Of a stretch of DNA of 6,727 bases, positions 1 through 5,909 are shown piece after piece; position 1 is the stretch's first letter, and each line of letters begins with the position of its first letter. Location of the stretch: assembly GCA_027347805.1 (NCBI GenBank), contig DAIEQP010000358.1, forward strand, positions 1 through 6,727, read 5' to 3'. The notes beneath the pieces are model-generated. The model was not told the origin of the DNA. It searched no databases and saw nothing but the letters and a program-made list of their open reading frames with translations. The position numbers and the translations under genes were made by a program. This DNA comes from Ignavibacteria bacterium (GTDB lineage Bacteria; Bacteroidota; Ignavibacteria; Ignavibacteriales; Melioribacteraceae).

Positions 1-26
1 TCTTTAATGTGTTCATTAGTCAGCAT
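1..26 (-). CDS. frr: Ribosome recycling factor, first codons only (cut by window edge)
   Basis: A minus-strand ATG at 26-24 opens a frame reading M-L-T-N-E-H-I-K before the window ends. A GAGG Shine-Dalgarno (33-36 on the plus strand) lies six bases upstream, and the start is only 14 bp after the pyrH stop. The peptide is too short to identify by itself. The call rests on position: frr directly follows pyrH in a very large share of bacteria. Its product works with EF-G to split post-termination ribosomes. The good ribosome-binding site and tight spacing indicate co-transcription and probably translational coupling with pyrH. The identity is inferred from synteny. Confidence 0.7.
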
Positions 27-40
27 AAAAATCCTCGTGT

Positions 41-778
41 TTAATTTTTATTCAATGCGAAATTTCCAACCGAAGTTCCAATGTTTCCTCCAGTAACCAA
101 TTTCAAAAGGTTATCCGGTTTATCCATATTAAAAACAATAATTGGCAAATTATTTTCCTTGCAAAGAGAAATAGCAGTCATATCCATTACACGTAAATCT
201 TTTTGAAGAACATCAAGGTAGTTTATTTCTTCAAACATTTTTGCATTTGTATTTTTTTCAGGATCAGAATCATATACACCATCAACTCTTGTTCCTTTTA
301 ATATTGCATCAGCTTCAATTTCAACTGCGCGTAAAGAAGCCGCGGTATCTGTGCTAAAATATGGATGCCCAGTACCGGCACCAAAAATTACAATTCTACC
401 TTTTTCAAGATGTCTGATTGCTCTTCTGCGTATGTACGGCTCTGCAATAGCAGACATGTTTATTGCAGTCATCAAGCGTGTGTACATCCCATTGCTTTCC
501 AATGTATTCTGAAGCGCAAGTGAGTTAATCATTGTTGCAAGCATTCCCATCTGATCGCCTGTAACTCTATCTATTCCCTGTCCGTTTGCATTCAACCCGC
601 GATAAATATTTCCGCCGCCAATAACAATTCCAACCTGAGCGCCAAGTGTGTGAATTTTTTTTATTTCCTGTGCAAAGAAATTCAGGATTTCGGGATCGAT
701 ACCAAATTCTTTTTCGCCTGCAAGAGACTCGCCCGAAAGTTTCAACAATATTCTTTTGTATTTGAGATTCTTATTCAT
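41..778 (-). CDS. pyrH: UMP kinase (uridylate kinase)
   Basis: Phosphorylates UMP to UDP with ATP in the cytoplasm, the first committed step from UMP to UTP and CTP. The 245-residue protein has the full amino-acid-kinase fold of bacterial PyrH. It shows a K-L-S-G-E-S phosphate-binding start at about 13-18, a GGGN-x-x-R loop at 54-60, D-R-x-T-G-D-x-M-G-M at 70-79, the G-T-G-x-P-Y-F-S-T-D-T segment at 135-145 and the nucleotide-binding V-Y-D-x-D-P at 168-173. Length matches the family (about 235-245). The ATG start has a GGAAGG Shine-Dalgarno just upstream, though the spacing is short. It lies between tsf and frr as in many bacteria, but a strong intrinsic terminator precedes it, so expression probably depends on read-through or a promoter inside tsf. 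No residues appear to be missing. Confidence 0.97.
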   Translation of the reverse strand: MNKNLKYKRILLKLSGESLAGEKEFGIDPEILNFFAQEIKKIHTLGAQVGIVIGGGNIYRGLNANGQGIDRVTGDQMGMLATMINSLALQNTLESNGMYTRLMTAINMSAIAEPYIRRRAIRHLEKGRIVIFGAGTGHPYFSTDTAASLRAVEIEADAILKGTRVDGVYDSDPEKNTNAKMFEEINYLDVLQKDLRVMDMTAISLCKENNLPIIVFNMDKPDNLLKLVTGGNIGTSVGNFALNKN

Positions 779-792
779 AACCCTTCCAATAT

Positions 793-826
793 AAAAAAAA
801 AGGCCTTATTGTGAAATAAGACCTTT
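793..826 (-). terminator. Intrinsic terminator after tsf
   Basis: On the minus strand, arms AAAGGTCTTATT (826-815) and AATAAGGCCTTT (810-799) form a 12-bp stem with one U-G wobble and a four-base loop, followed by a run of nine T (801-793). The wobble pairs only in the minus-strand transcript; the plus-strand transcript would have an A-C mismatch. The stem begins 8 bp after the tsf stop. This is the textbook shape of a Rho-independent terminator, set to end or attenuate transcription of the ribosomal-protein operon before pyrH. Confidence 0.88.
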
Positions 827-833
827 CCGCGTT

Positions 834-1703
834 TTACTTTTTCTCATCACTAAGATGAAAACGTTTGAACTGGATTAACTTTGCCTGTGTTCCATTTTTC
901 TTATTGAAATCTTCAATAAGCTGTGAAACTTTCTTTGTATTATCTTTTACGAATACTTGCTCAAATAAACAATTCTCTTCATAAAATTTATTCAACTTAC
1001 CAGTTGCAATTTTTTCGAGAATCTGTTCCGGTTTTCCTTCCTTACGTGCGATCTCTTTATAAATATCCATTTCTTTTTCTACCATTGTTTTATCAACTTC
1101 TTCGCGGTAGATTGAAACAGGTCTCATCGCAGCAATCTGCATTGCAATATCTTTAAGTATCGGAGTAAATTCGGAAGTTTTATCAGCAGGAACATTATCT
1201 GCAGTAATAACAACACCAAGTTTAGATCCATGATGAATATAATCTACTACCATTCCATTCGGCATAGATTCGATTGAAAATCGTGATACCTGAATCTTTT
1301 CGCCAATCTTTCCGATAATTGCATTTAATTCTTCTGCCAGATTTTTTCCGTTAACAGTTAATGCCATTAAAGCATCAACATCTGCAGGCTGATTTGAAAC
1401 TACTGCTTCCAAAGCAAGATTAGCAAAGGCAACAAAGTCATCACTTTTTGCAACGAAATCTGTTTCGCAATTAACTTCAACAATTGCTGCAGTTTTTCCA
1501 TCATTAAAAATTTTAGTTAGAACCAAACCTTCATTAGCAGCACGTTCAGCTCTTTTTGCAGCAACAGCAGCACCTTTCTTACGCAGAATTTCGACGGCTT
1601 TTTCATAATCGCCATTTGCTTCTTCAAGCGCCTTTTTACAATCCATCATTCCAGCGCCGGTCTTATCTCTTAACTCTTTTACTTGATTTGCACTTAATGC
1701 CAT
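834..1703 (-). CDS. tsf: Elongation factor Ts
   Basis: Guanine-nucleotide exchange factor that releases GDP from EF-Tu so it can be recharged with GTP during translation. The 289-residue protein starts with a UBA-like N-terminal domain (about residues 4-40) carrying the signature L-R-x-x-T-G-A-G-M-M-D-C-K-K-A-L at 11-26. The core domain has the diagnostic T-D-F-V-A-K at 81-86, which contacts EF-Tu and helps eject the magnesium ion. Near the C terminus is the conserved E-Q-x-F-V-K-D segment. Length is typical of the longer EF-Ts form. The ATG start has an AAGGA Shine-Dalgarno, and it sits 25 bp after rpsB, the usual partner. An intrinsic terminator follows the stop closely. Nothing is unusual in the protein itself. 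Confidence 0.98.
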   Translation of the reverse strand: MALSANQVKELRDKTGAGMMDCKKALEEANGDYEKAVEILRKKGAAVAAKRAERAANEGLVLTKIFNDGKTAAIVEVNCETDFVAKSDDFVAFANLALEAVVSNQPADVDALMALTVNGKNLAEELNAIIGKIGEKIQVSRFSIESMPNGMVVDYIHHGSKLGVVITADNVPADKTSEFTPILKDIAMQIAAMRPVSIYREEVDKTMVEKEMDIYKEIARKEGKPEQILEKIATGKLNKFYEENCLFEQVFVKDNTKKVSQLIEDFNKKNGTQAKLIQFKRFHLSDEKK

Positions 1704-1728
1704 AAATCTATTTCCTTATAAAAATTTT

Positions 1729-2676
1729 TTAGTTCTCTGATTTTGCTTCAGTTGTATTTTGCTCAGCTGGTTTTTCTTCAGGTTTTGGTGATTCTGCCTG
1801 CTGAGGTCTGTTTTCACCTCTTTGACCAGGTTTTCTGTCACCGCGTGGTTTACGATCTCCACCGCGTTTATCATCTCTGCCTTCAAATTTTACACGACGA
1901 ACTTTACCTTTACCATCTTTCTTTTCGATTTCTTCTTCTTCAATCTTTTTGTGTTTTTCACCTTCAGCAGCTTCGTGTGCTCTTAATTCTTTTGATTTAG
2001 CTGTTCCTTCAATAACAGCATCGGCAATCACTTTAGCAATAATTTCAACTGCACGTGCAGCATCATCATTTGCAGGAATTACGTAATCAATCGGGTCAGG
2101 ATCACAGTTAGTATCAACAATAGCAAACACAGGAATATTTAATCTTTTAGCTTCATTAACAGCAATAGATTCTTTCTTTACGTCAACTATAAATAATGCA
2201 CCTGGAAGTTTTGACATTGATTCAACGCCATCGAGAAGTTTTCTTAGTTTATCTCTTTCGCGTGTCTTCATTAATCGTTCTTTCTTTGTAATCTTTTCAA
2301 AAGTACCATCGCTTTCCATCTTATCGATTAACTGCAGGCGTTTGATACTTTTACGAATAGTAGAAAAATTTGTTAACATTCCACCCAGCCATCGTTCACT
2401 AACCCAGTTACTTTCGGAACGTTTTGCTTCCTGGGCAATTATTCCTTTTGCCTGTTTTTTTGTTCCAACAAACATTACACGTTTGCCTTGAGAAACGATT
2501 TCAGCCATTGCATCAGCAACAGAATCAATTGCTTCCTGGGTTTTCTTTAAATCAATAATATGAATACCATTCTTCTCCATGAAGATGTATGGTTTCATTT
2601 TAGGATTCCATCTGCGGGTTAAATGACCAAAGTGTGCACCGGATTCGATGAGTTCAGTGAGTTGTACTCTTGACAT
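1729..2676 (-). CDS. rpsB: 30S ribosomal protein S2 with long charged C-terminal tail
   Basis: Small-subunit protein placed late in assembly, near S1 and the mRNA exit side. Residues 1 to about 230 form a normal S2 core: G-A-H-F-G-H at 13-18, R-W-N-P-K-M at 22-27, the R-W-L-G-G-M-L-T-N-F segment at 95-104 and P-D-x-I-D-Y-V-I-P-A-N-D-D-A at 193-206. Bacterial S2 is usually near 240-260 residues, while this one has 315. The extra tail runs from an acidic, probably helical stretch (about 235-253), through a basic Arg/Gly/Asp/Lys-rich part with a repeated G-D-R-K-P unit (about 266-290), to a Pro/Glu-rich end. It looks disordered. The ATG start follows an AGGAG Shine-Dalgarno with five bases between. 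It is co-directional with rpsI upstream and tsf downstream. The leader may carry its own control element. Confidence 0.98.
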   Translation of the reverse strand: MSRVQLTELIESGAHFGHLTRRWNPKMKPYIFMEKNGIHIIDLKKTQEAIDSVADAMAEIVSQGKRVMFVGTKKQAKGIIAQEAKRSESNWVSERWLGGMLTNFSTIRKSIKRLQLIDKMESDGTFEKITKKERLMKTRERDKLRKLLDGVESMSKLPGALFIVDVKKESIAVNEAKRLNIPVFAIVDTNCDPDPIDYVIPANDDAARAVEIIAKVIADAVIEGTAKSKELRAHEAAEGEKHKKIEEEEIEKKDGKGKVRRVKFEGRDDKRGGDRKPRGDRKPGQRGENRPQQAESPKPEEKPAEQNTTEAKSEN

Positions 2677-2709
2677 GATTTCTCCTGTTTATCTTCTACC
2701 TTCTTCATC

Positions 2710-2750
2710 TTTGCCCTTCATCCATTTTTTTGTAGGACACAGGGGGCAAA
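2710..2750 (-). promoter_or_regulatory. Candidate rpsB leader hairpin
   Basis: In the rpsI-rpsB gap, perfectly complementary 7-bp arms TTTGCCC (2750-2744) and GGGCAAA (2716-2710) on the minus strand enclose 27 bases. A short inner UCC/GGA pairing may extend the fold, and a UCCU in the loop could pair with the AGGA of the rpsB ribosome-binding site at 2681-2686. No T-run follows, so it does not look like a terminator. In other bacteria S2 binds the rpsB leader to repress its own operon, so a similar control element is possible here. Covariation support is unknown. Confidence 0.35.
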
Positions 2751-2766
2751 TCCAAAGGTATGAATG

Positions 2767-2772
2767 ATTGTA
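2767..2772 (-). promoter_or_regulatory. Possible internal promoter -10 box before rpsB
   Basis: Minus-strand TACAAT (five of six matches to TATAAT) lies just after rpsI. A start near 2760 would give a leader of about 84 bases containing the hairpin at 2710-2750. No convincing -35 box is seen at 16-18 bp, which would fall inside the end of rpsI. A nearby TACCTTTG (2760-2753) fits the Bacteroidota TAnnTTTG pattern, but without its upstream TTTG. This is weak evidence. Confidence 0.22.
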
Positions 2773-2784
2773 TAAATAAGTTGA

Positions 2785-3171
2785 TTATCTCTTTGAAAAT
2801 TGGAAACGTTTACGAGCTTTTTTCTGTCCGTATTTTTTACGTTCAACCATTCTAGGATCTCTTTTAAGAAGACCTTCAGCCTTTAATGGTGCTCTGAAAT
2901 CACCATTGATTTCTTCTAAAGCTCTAGCAATACCAAGACGAATAGCATCCGATTGACCGTTGATTCCGCCGCCATTTGTATTTGCAAATACATCATACTT
3001 GCCAGCAGTTTCTGTAACAACAAAAGGTAACAAAATGTTATCTCTCTGTTCTTTCATTGGGAAGTAATCTTCAATTGCTCTATCATTGATTGTTACTTTG
3101 CCTGAACCACTTCTTAAAAAGATTCTTGCAATAGCGTCTTTTCTTCTACCAACAAAGATTTTATCTACCAT
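2785..3171 (-). CDS. rpsI: 30S ribosomal protein S9
   Basis: Small-subunit head protein whose C-terminal tail reaches the P-site tRNA anticodon loop. The 128-residue product has the N-terminal G-R-R-K-D-A-I-A-R, the central G-G-G-x-x-G-Q-x-x-A-I-R-L-G-I-A-R-A-L block, R-D-P-R-M-V-E-R-K-K-Y-G, and the invariant S-K-R C terminus used at the decoding centre. Length is exactly typical. I chose the ATG at 3171-3169, seven bases after a GGAG. A TTG directly upstream at 3174 would add only one residue and is the less likely start. It lies 12 bp after rplM, the standard L13-S9 pair, and must share its transcript. Confidence 0.97.
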   Translation of the reverse strand: MVDKIFVGRRKDAIARIFLRSGSGKVTINDRAIEDYFPMKEQRDNILLPFVVTETAGKYDVFANTNGGGINGQSDAIRLGIARALEEINGDFRAPLKAEGLLKRDPRMVERKKYGQKKARKRFQFSKR

Positions 3172-3183
3172 CAAAAAGCTCCG

Positions 3184-3624
3184 TTAAAAACTTAATACTT
3201 CTGGTTTTTGTGCAGCATGTGGATGTGTTTCACCTGCATACACTTTTAATTTCCTGTTTAATTTTTTTCCTAATTTTGTTTTTGGAAGCATACCCTTAAC
3301 AGCATATTCAATTACTAGTTCGGGTTTTTTTTCCATTAACTCAGCAAATGAACGGAATCTAGTTCCGCCCAAATATCCGGAATAAGAGAAATATTCTTTT
3401 TGTGTCTCTCTTTTTCCAGTCATGCGAACTTTATCCGCATTAATTACTACTACAAAATCGCCGGCATCCATATTAGGTGTAAATACCGGTTTATCTTTTC
3501 CGCGGATAACGCGAGCAACTTTTGCTGCTAATCGGCCTAAAATCTGATCTTTGGCATCAATTACATACCATTTTCTATCAGCATCTTCCGGCTTAATAAA
3601 TCTAGTAATTCTTTCTTGCTTCAA
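3184..3624 (-). CDS. rplM: 50S ribosomal protein L13 (TTG start)
   Basis: Early-assembling large-subunit protein that binds 23S rRNA. The 146-residue product has W-Y-V-I-D-A at the start of the conserved domain, G-R-L-A-A near residue 30, G-D-F-V-V-V-I-N-A, the Y-S-G-Y-L-G-G segment, and the C-terminal K-G-M-L-P-K-T-K-L-G with Y-A-G-x-x-H-P-H-A-A-Q-K-P. No ATG exists before the conserved region. I chose TTG at 3624-3622 because GGAGG stands five bases upstream and the resulting M-K-Q-E-R N terminus gives a family-like length (E. coli 142). A longer frame from TTG at 3642 would translate through that Shine-Dalgarno. It is the first gene of the operon, about 36 bases after the likely transcription start. 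Confidence 0.96.
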   Translation of the reverse strand: MKQERITRFIKPEDADRKWYVIDAKDQILGRLAAKVARVIRGKDKPVFTPNMDAGDFVVVINADKVRMTGKRETQKEYFSYSGYLGGTRFRSFAELMEKKPELVIEYAVKGMLPKTKLGKKLNRKLKVYAGETHPHAAQKPEVLSF

Positions 3625-3629
3625 CTCTT

Positions 3630-3634
3630 CCTCC
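3630..3634 (-). promoter_or_regulatory. Shine-Dalgarno deciding the rplM TTG start
   Basis: Minus-strand GGAGG, five bases before TTG at 3624-3622. It is the strongest ribosome-binding site near rplM and the main reason for preferring the shorter, non-ATG start. Confidence 0.8.
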
Positions 3635-3656
3635 AAACACAAAATAACTATTTTTC

Positions 3657-3707
3657 AAGGGGTGTAAATATATTGGCATGAAGTTAGAATGTCAAGAAGA
3701 ACCCCTT
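3657..3707. repeat. 7-bp inverted repeat flanking the rplM promoter
   Basis: AAGGGGT at 3657-3663 and its exact reverse complement ACCCCTT at 3701-3707 lie on either side of the promoter core: one over the expected transcription start, the other just upstream of the -35 box. The centres are 44 bp apart, about four helical turns. It may be an operator pair or chance. Confidence 0.4.
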
Positions 3708-3742
3708 TAAAATTTTCTGCCCGCTAATTACTAATTTACACC
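3661..3742. repeat. 9-bp inverted repeat across the divergent promoter region
   Basis: GGTGTAAAT at 3661-3669 overlaps the end of the rplM -10 box, and ATTTACACC at 3734-3742 is its exact reverse complement on the epimerase side. A near copy, GGTGAAAT at 3752-3759, touches the epimerase start codon. Three related half-sites in a gap of about 135 bp suggest a protein-binding site serving both directions, but the function is inferred. Confidence 0.4.
3667..3695 (-). promoter_or_regulatory. Sigma-70-type promoter of the rplM operon
   Basis: Minus strand: a perfect -35 box TTGACA (3695-3690), a 17-bp spacer and -10 box TATATT (3672-3667, five of six). This is near-ideal spacing and sequence. Transcription should start near 3660, leaving a leader of about 36 bases before the TTG start of rplM. 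It is the only strong promoter seen for the ribosomal-protein genes in the window, and inverted repeats surround it. Confidence 0.88.
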
Positions 3743-3755
3743 TCAAATTTAGGTG
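3739..3755 (+). promoter_or_regulatory. Hairpin over the epimerase ribosome-binding site
   Basis: CACCT (3739-3743) and AGGTG (3751-3755) can pair around a seven-base loop. AGGTG is also the only Shine-Dalgarno-like sequence for the ATG at 3760, so the fold would hide it. The stem is short, so this may instead be part of a protein-binding site. I see no clear plus-strand promoter boxes in this gap. Confidence 0.35.
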
Positions 3756-3759
3756 AAAT

Positions 3760-4797
3760 ATGAAAATTCTTGTAACAGGCGGGTCTGGATTCCTTGGAAT
3801 TAATCTTATTAGGTATTTATTAGTGCGAAATTATGAAATAGTTTCTCTTGATCTAGAAGAATTTAATTATGAAGATGTAAAGGATAGAATAAAAATTATT
3901 ACTGGAGATATTCGAAATTCAGAGACAGTTAGAGCCGCTATGAAAGGGATTGATATCGTCGTTCATACTGCAGCTGCGCTGCCTCTTTACAAACCGGAAG
4001 ATATTTTTTCTACCGATGTGAAAGGAACAAGATTACTAATCAGTGAAGCTTACCTTAACAAGGTAGAAAGATTCATACATATTTCTTCAACTGCGGTATA
4101 TGGAATTCCCGACCATCACCCGCTTTATGAAGAGGATAAACTTGACGGCGTTGGCCCATATGGAAAAGCAAAGATTCAAGCCGAAGAAGTTTGTATTGAA
4201 TATCGTGAGAAAAAAATGTGCGTCCCAATTTTACGGCCAAAATCTTTCATTGGTCCTGAAAGATTGGGAGTATTTGCATTGTTTTATGATTGGGCTAAAG
4301 ATGGAAAAGGTTTTCCGATGATTGGTTCCGGTAATAATAGATATCAATTACTTGATGTTGAAGATTTATGCGAAGCTATTTATAAGTGTATTGTACTGCC
4401 AAAAGAAAAAGTAAATGAAACTATGAACATTGGCGCTAAAGATTTTACAACAATGAAGGAAGATTACCAGGCAGTATTGGATTTTGCCGGGCATGGCAAA
4501 AAGATTGTCGGTCTTCCGGAAAAACCAATTATTTATACATTGAAGTTTCTCGAAGCACTAAAACTTTCGCCGCTTTACAAATGGGTTTACGAAACCGCCT
4601 CAAAAGATTCTTTTGTTTCAATAGAAAAAGCCGAAAAAATTTTGGAATTCAATCCTAAATATTCCAACAAGGATGCATTAATCAGAAATTATAAATGGTA
4701 CTTGGATAATTTAGATTCGTTTAAAAATCAGGATGGAATCAGTCACCGCGTGCCCTGGAAACAGGGTATTCTAAAGATTGCAAAGATGTTTTTTTAG
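3760..4797 (+). CDS. NAD-dependent epimerase/dehydratase (extended SDR)
   Basis: A 345-residue extended short-chain dehydrogenase/reductase of the epimerase/3-beta-hydroxysteroid dehydrogenase type. The Rossmann N terminus has G-G-S-G-F-L-G at 7-13 for dinucleotide binding, and an aspartate at 31 at the end of the second strand, which favours NAD over NADP. Asp50 follows in G-D-I. The catalytic set is complete: Ser/Thr in H-I-S-S-T at 107-111, Tyr134 and Lys138 (Y-x-x-x-K). The substrate half has R-P-x-x-F-I-G-P at 159-166 and the L-L-D-V-E-D-L-C-E-A-I block near 197-207. The C-terminal 60 or so residues, ending in a basic H-R-V-P-W-K-Q-G segment, are not a classic sugar-epimerase ending. The substrate cannot be read; a sugar nucleotide or a sterol/isoprenoid-like compound are both possible. 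There is no signal peptide or obvious membrane helix. It lies upstream of the DHS-like gene by 59 bp on the same strand, so they may share a transcript. Confidence 0.9.
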   Translation: MKILVTGGSGFLGINLIRYLLVRNYEIVSLDLEEFNYEDVKDRIKIITGDIRNSETVRAAMKGIDIVVHTAAALPLYKPEDIFSTDVKGTRLLISEAYLNKVERFIHISSTAVYGIPDHHPLYEEDKLDGVGPYGKAKIQAEEVCIEYREKKMCVPILRPKSFIGPERLGVFALFYDWAKDGKGFPMIGSGNNRYQLLDVEDLCEAIYKCIVLPKEKVNETMNIGAKDFTTMKEDYQAVLDFAGHGKKIVGLPEKPIIYTLKFLEALKLSPLYKWVYETASKDSFVSIEKAEKILEFNPKYSNKDALIRNYKWYLDNLDSFKNQDGISHRVPWKQGILKIAKMFF

Positions 4798-4814
4798 AGA
4801 GCAGAATTTTAGAT

Positions 4815-4820
4815 TATATT
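4815..4820 (+). promoter_or_regulatory. Possible -10 box before the DHS-like gene
   Basis: TATATT followed by TG in the 59-bp gap, identical to the -10 box of the rplM promoter and also fitting the Bacteroidota TAnnTTTG pattern. No good -35 box is present at 17 bp. If real, the DHS-like gene has its own start with a leader of about 30 bases. AAGGA at about 4846-4850 is the ribosome-binding site. Confidence 0.28.
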
Positions 4821-4856
4821 TGCATCGAAAAAATAAATCAATAAGAAGGAATAAAA

Positions 4857-5885
4857 ATGGCAACAAAAAAAGATTACTTAAAAGAAGTAATTAAACACAT
4901 AGATATCAAAGAGCACAATGTTGTAAAACTTGTTGATTCGATGGAAACTATGGCATTCAGCGCGCGCGATCTGAACCGAGCAGCCCAAATTTTCGATAGA
5001 ATGATTCAGGACAAAGATTGCGCAGTTATTTTAACTCTTGCAGGAAGTTTATTCAGTGCCGGATTGAAGAAAGTTGTTTTCGATCTTGTTAACAATAATA
5101 TGGTTGATGCAATTGTTTCTACCGGCGCAATCATGGTTGATCAGGATTTCTTTGAAGCGCTTGGATTCAAGCATTACATTGGAACTCCATTTGTCGACGA
5201 CAACGAAATGAGAGATTTACATATTGATCGTATTTATGATACTTTCATTGATGAAGATGAATTACGAGTTTGCGATGAAACAACCGCAAAGATTTTTGAT
5301 TCACTTGAAAAACGCCCCTACTCTTCCCGCGAATTGTTATGGCATTTCGGTAAATATTTAGATGAAAACGGTGGACCAAAAGTTGACGACAGTGTCGTTT
5401 ATACTGCATATAAAAAGAATGTTCCGATTTTTGTTCCAGCATTTTCCGATTGCTCAGCTGGATTTGGTATCGTTATGCACCAGGTAAAAAATCCTGATTC
5501 ACATGTATCAATTGATTCAGGAAAAGATTTTCTTGAGCTGACTCAAGTTAAATTGAACAGTAAAGAAACTGGAATATTTATGATTGGCGGCGGTGTTCCT
5601 AAAAACTTTACACAGGATATTGTTGTTGCTGCAGATCTTTTGCAGGAAGATGCACCAATGCATAAATACGCGGTTCAAATTACTGTTGCCGATGTTCGCG
5701 ATGGAGCTCTTTCATCATCAACACTTAAAGAAGCTAGTTCATGGGGTAAAGTTGAAACTACATTTGAACAGATGATTTATAGTGAAGCAACTCTTGCAAT
5801 GCCTTTAGTCGCCGGTTATGCTTATCATAAAGGAAACTGGAAAAACAGAACTCCAAGAGAATTGACGAAAATTTACTCCAAGTAA
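4857..5885 (+). CDS. Deoxyhypusine-synthase-like polyamine enzyme
   Basis: A 342-residue member of the deoxyhypusine synthase (DHS) family. Eukaryotic and archaeal DHS moves an aminobutyl group from spermidine onto eIF5A using NAD. Bacteria lack eIF5A, so the target must differ. Family marks seen are T-L-A-G-S at 60-64, V-S-T-G-A at 87-91, P-A-F-S-D-C-S at 194-200, G-G-G-V-P-K at 244-249 and E-A-S-S-W-G-K at 292-298. From memory of human DHS, Glu292, Trp296 and Lys298 match Glu323, Trp327 and the imine-forming Lys329. However, human His288, Asn292 and Asp243 appear as Asn250, Asp254 and Phe203, so the spermidine pocket is altered. Bacterial members have been linked to homospermidine-type synthesis, including condensation of agmatine to a bis-guanidino product. 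I favour that kind of reaction but cannot choose between substrates. The start is supported by AAGGA six bases or so upstream. A hairpin terminator follows. Length is close to the family norm. Confidence 0.9.
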   Translation: MATKKDYLKEVIKHIDIKEHNVVKLVDSMETMAFSARDLNRAAQIFDRMIQDKDCAVILTLAGSLFSAGLKKVVFDLVNNNMVDAIVSTGAIMVDQDFFEALGFKHYIGTPFVDDNEMRDLHIDRIYDTFIDEDELRVCDETTAKIFDSLEKRPYSSRELLWHFGKYLDENGGPKVDDSVVYTAYKKNVPIFVPAFSDCSAGFGIVMHQVKNPDSHVSIDSGKDFLELTQVKLNSKETGIFMIGGGVPKNFTQDIVVAADLLQEDAPMHKYAVQITVADVRDGALSSSTLKEASSWGKVETTFEQMIYSEATLAMPLVAGYAYHKGNWKNRTPRELTKIYSK

Positions 5886-5909
5886 AAAGTAGTAGATTAA
5901 CATTCAGAT

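Noticed and set aside
788..793. TATATT directly before pyrH as its promoter -10 box
   Set aside because: A start there would fall within the Shine-Dalgarno sequence, and the matching -35 position (TTTCAC) is poor and inside the terminator loop.
923..1156. Open plus-strand frame opposite tsf
   Set aside because: It lies wholly antisense to a well-conserved EF-Ts gene, and its Leu/Phe/Tyr-rich translation is the usual mirror of a Lys/Glu-rich gene.
1743..2000. Open plus-strand frame opposite the rpsB tail
   Set aside because: An antisense shadow of the Lys/Glu/Arg-rich tail codons, with no ribosome-binding site or family resemblance.
2753..2760. TACCTTTG as a Bacteroidota-type -7 promoter box for rpsB
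   Set aside because: No TTTG element lies at the required distance upstream, and the resulting start would fall inside the hairpin arm.
3172..3174. TTG one codon before the rpsI ATG as the true start
   Set aside because: ATG is the stronger start codon and has the better distance to GGAG; the difference is a single residue.
5245..5442. Minus-strand open frame inside the DHS-like gene
   Set aside because: Entirely within a conserved coding region, with no start signals and a composition like a mirror frame.
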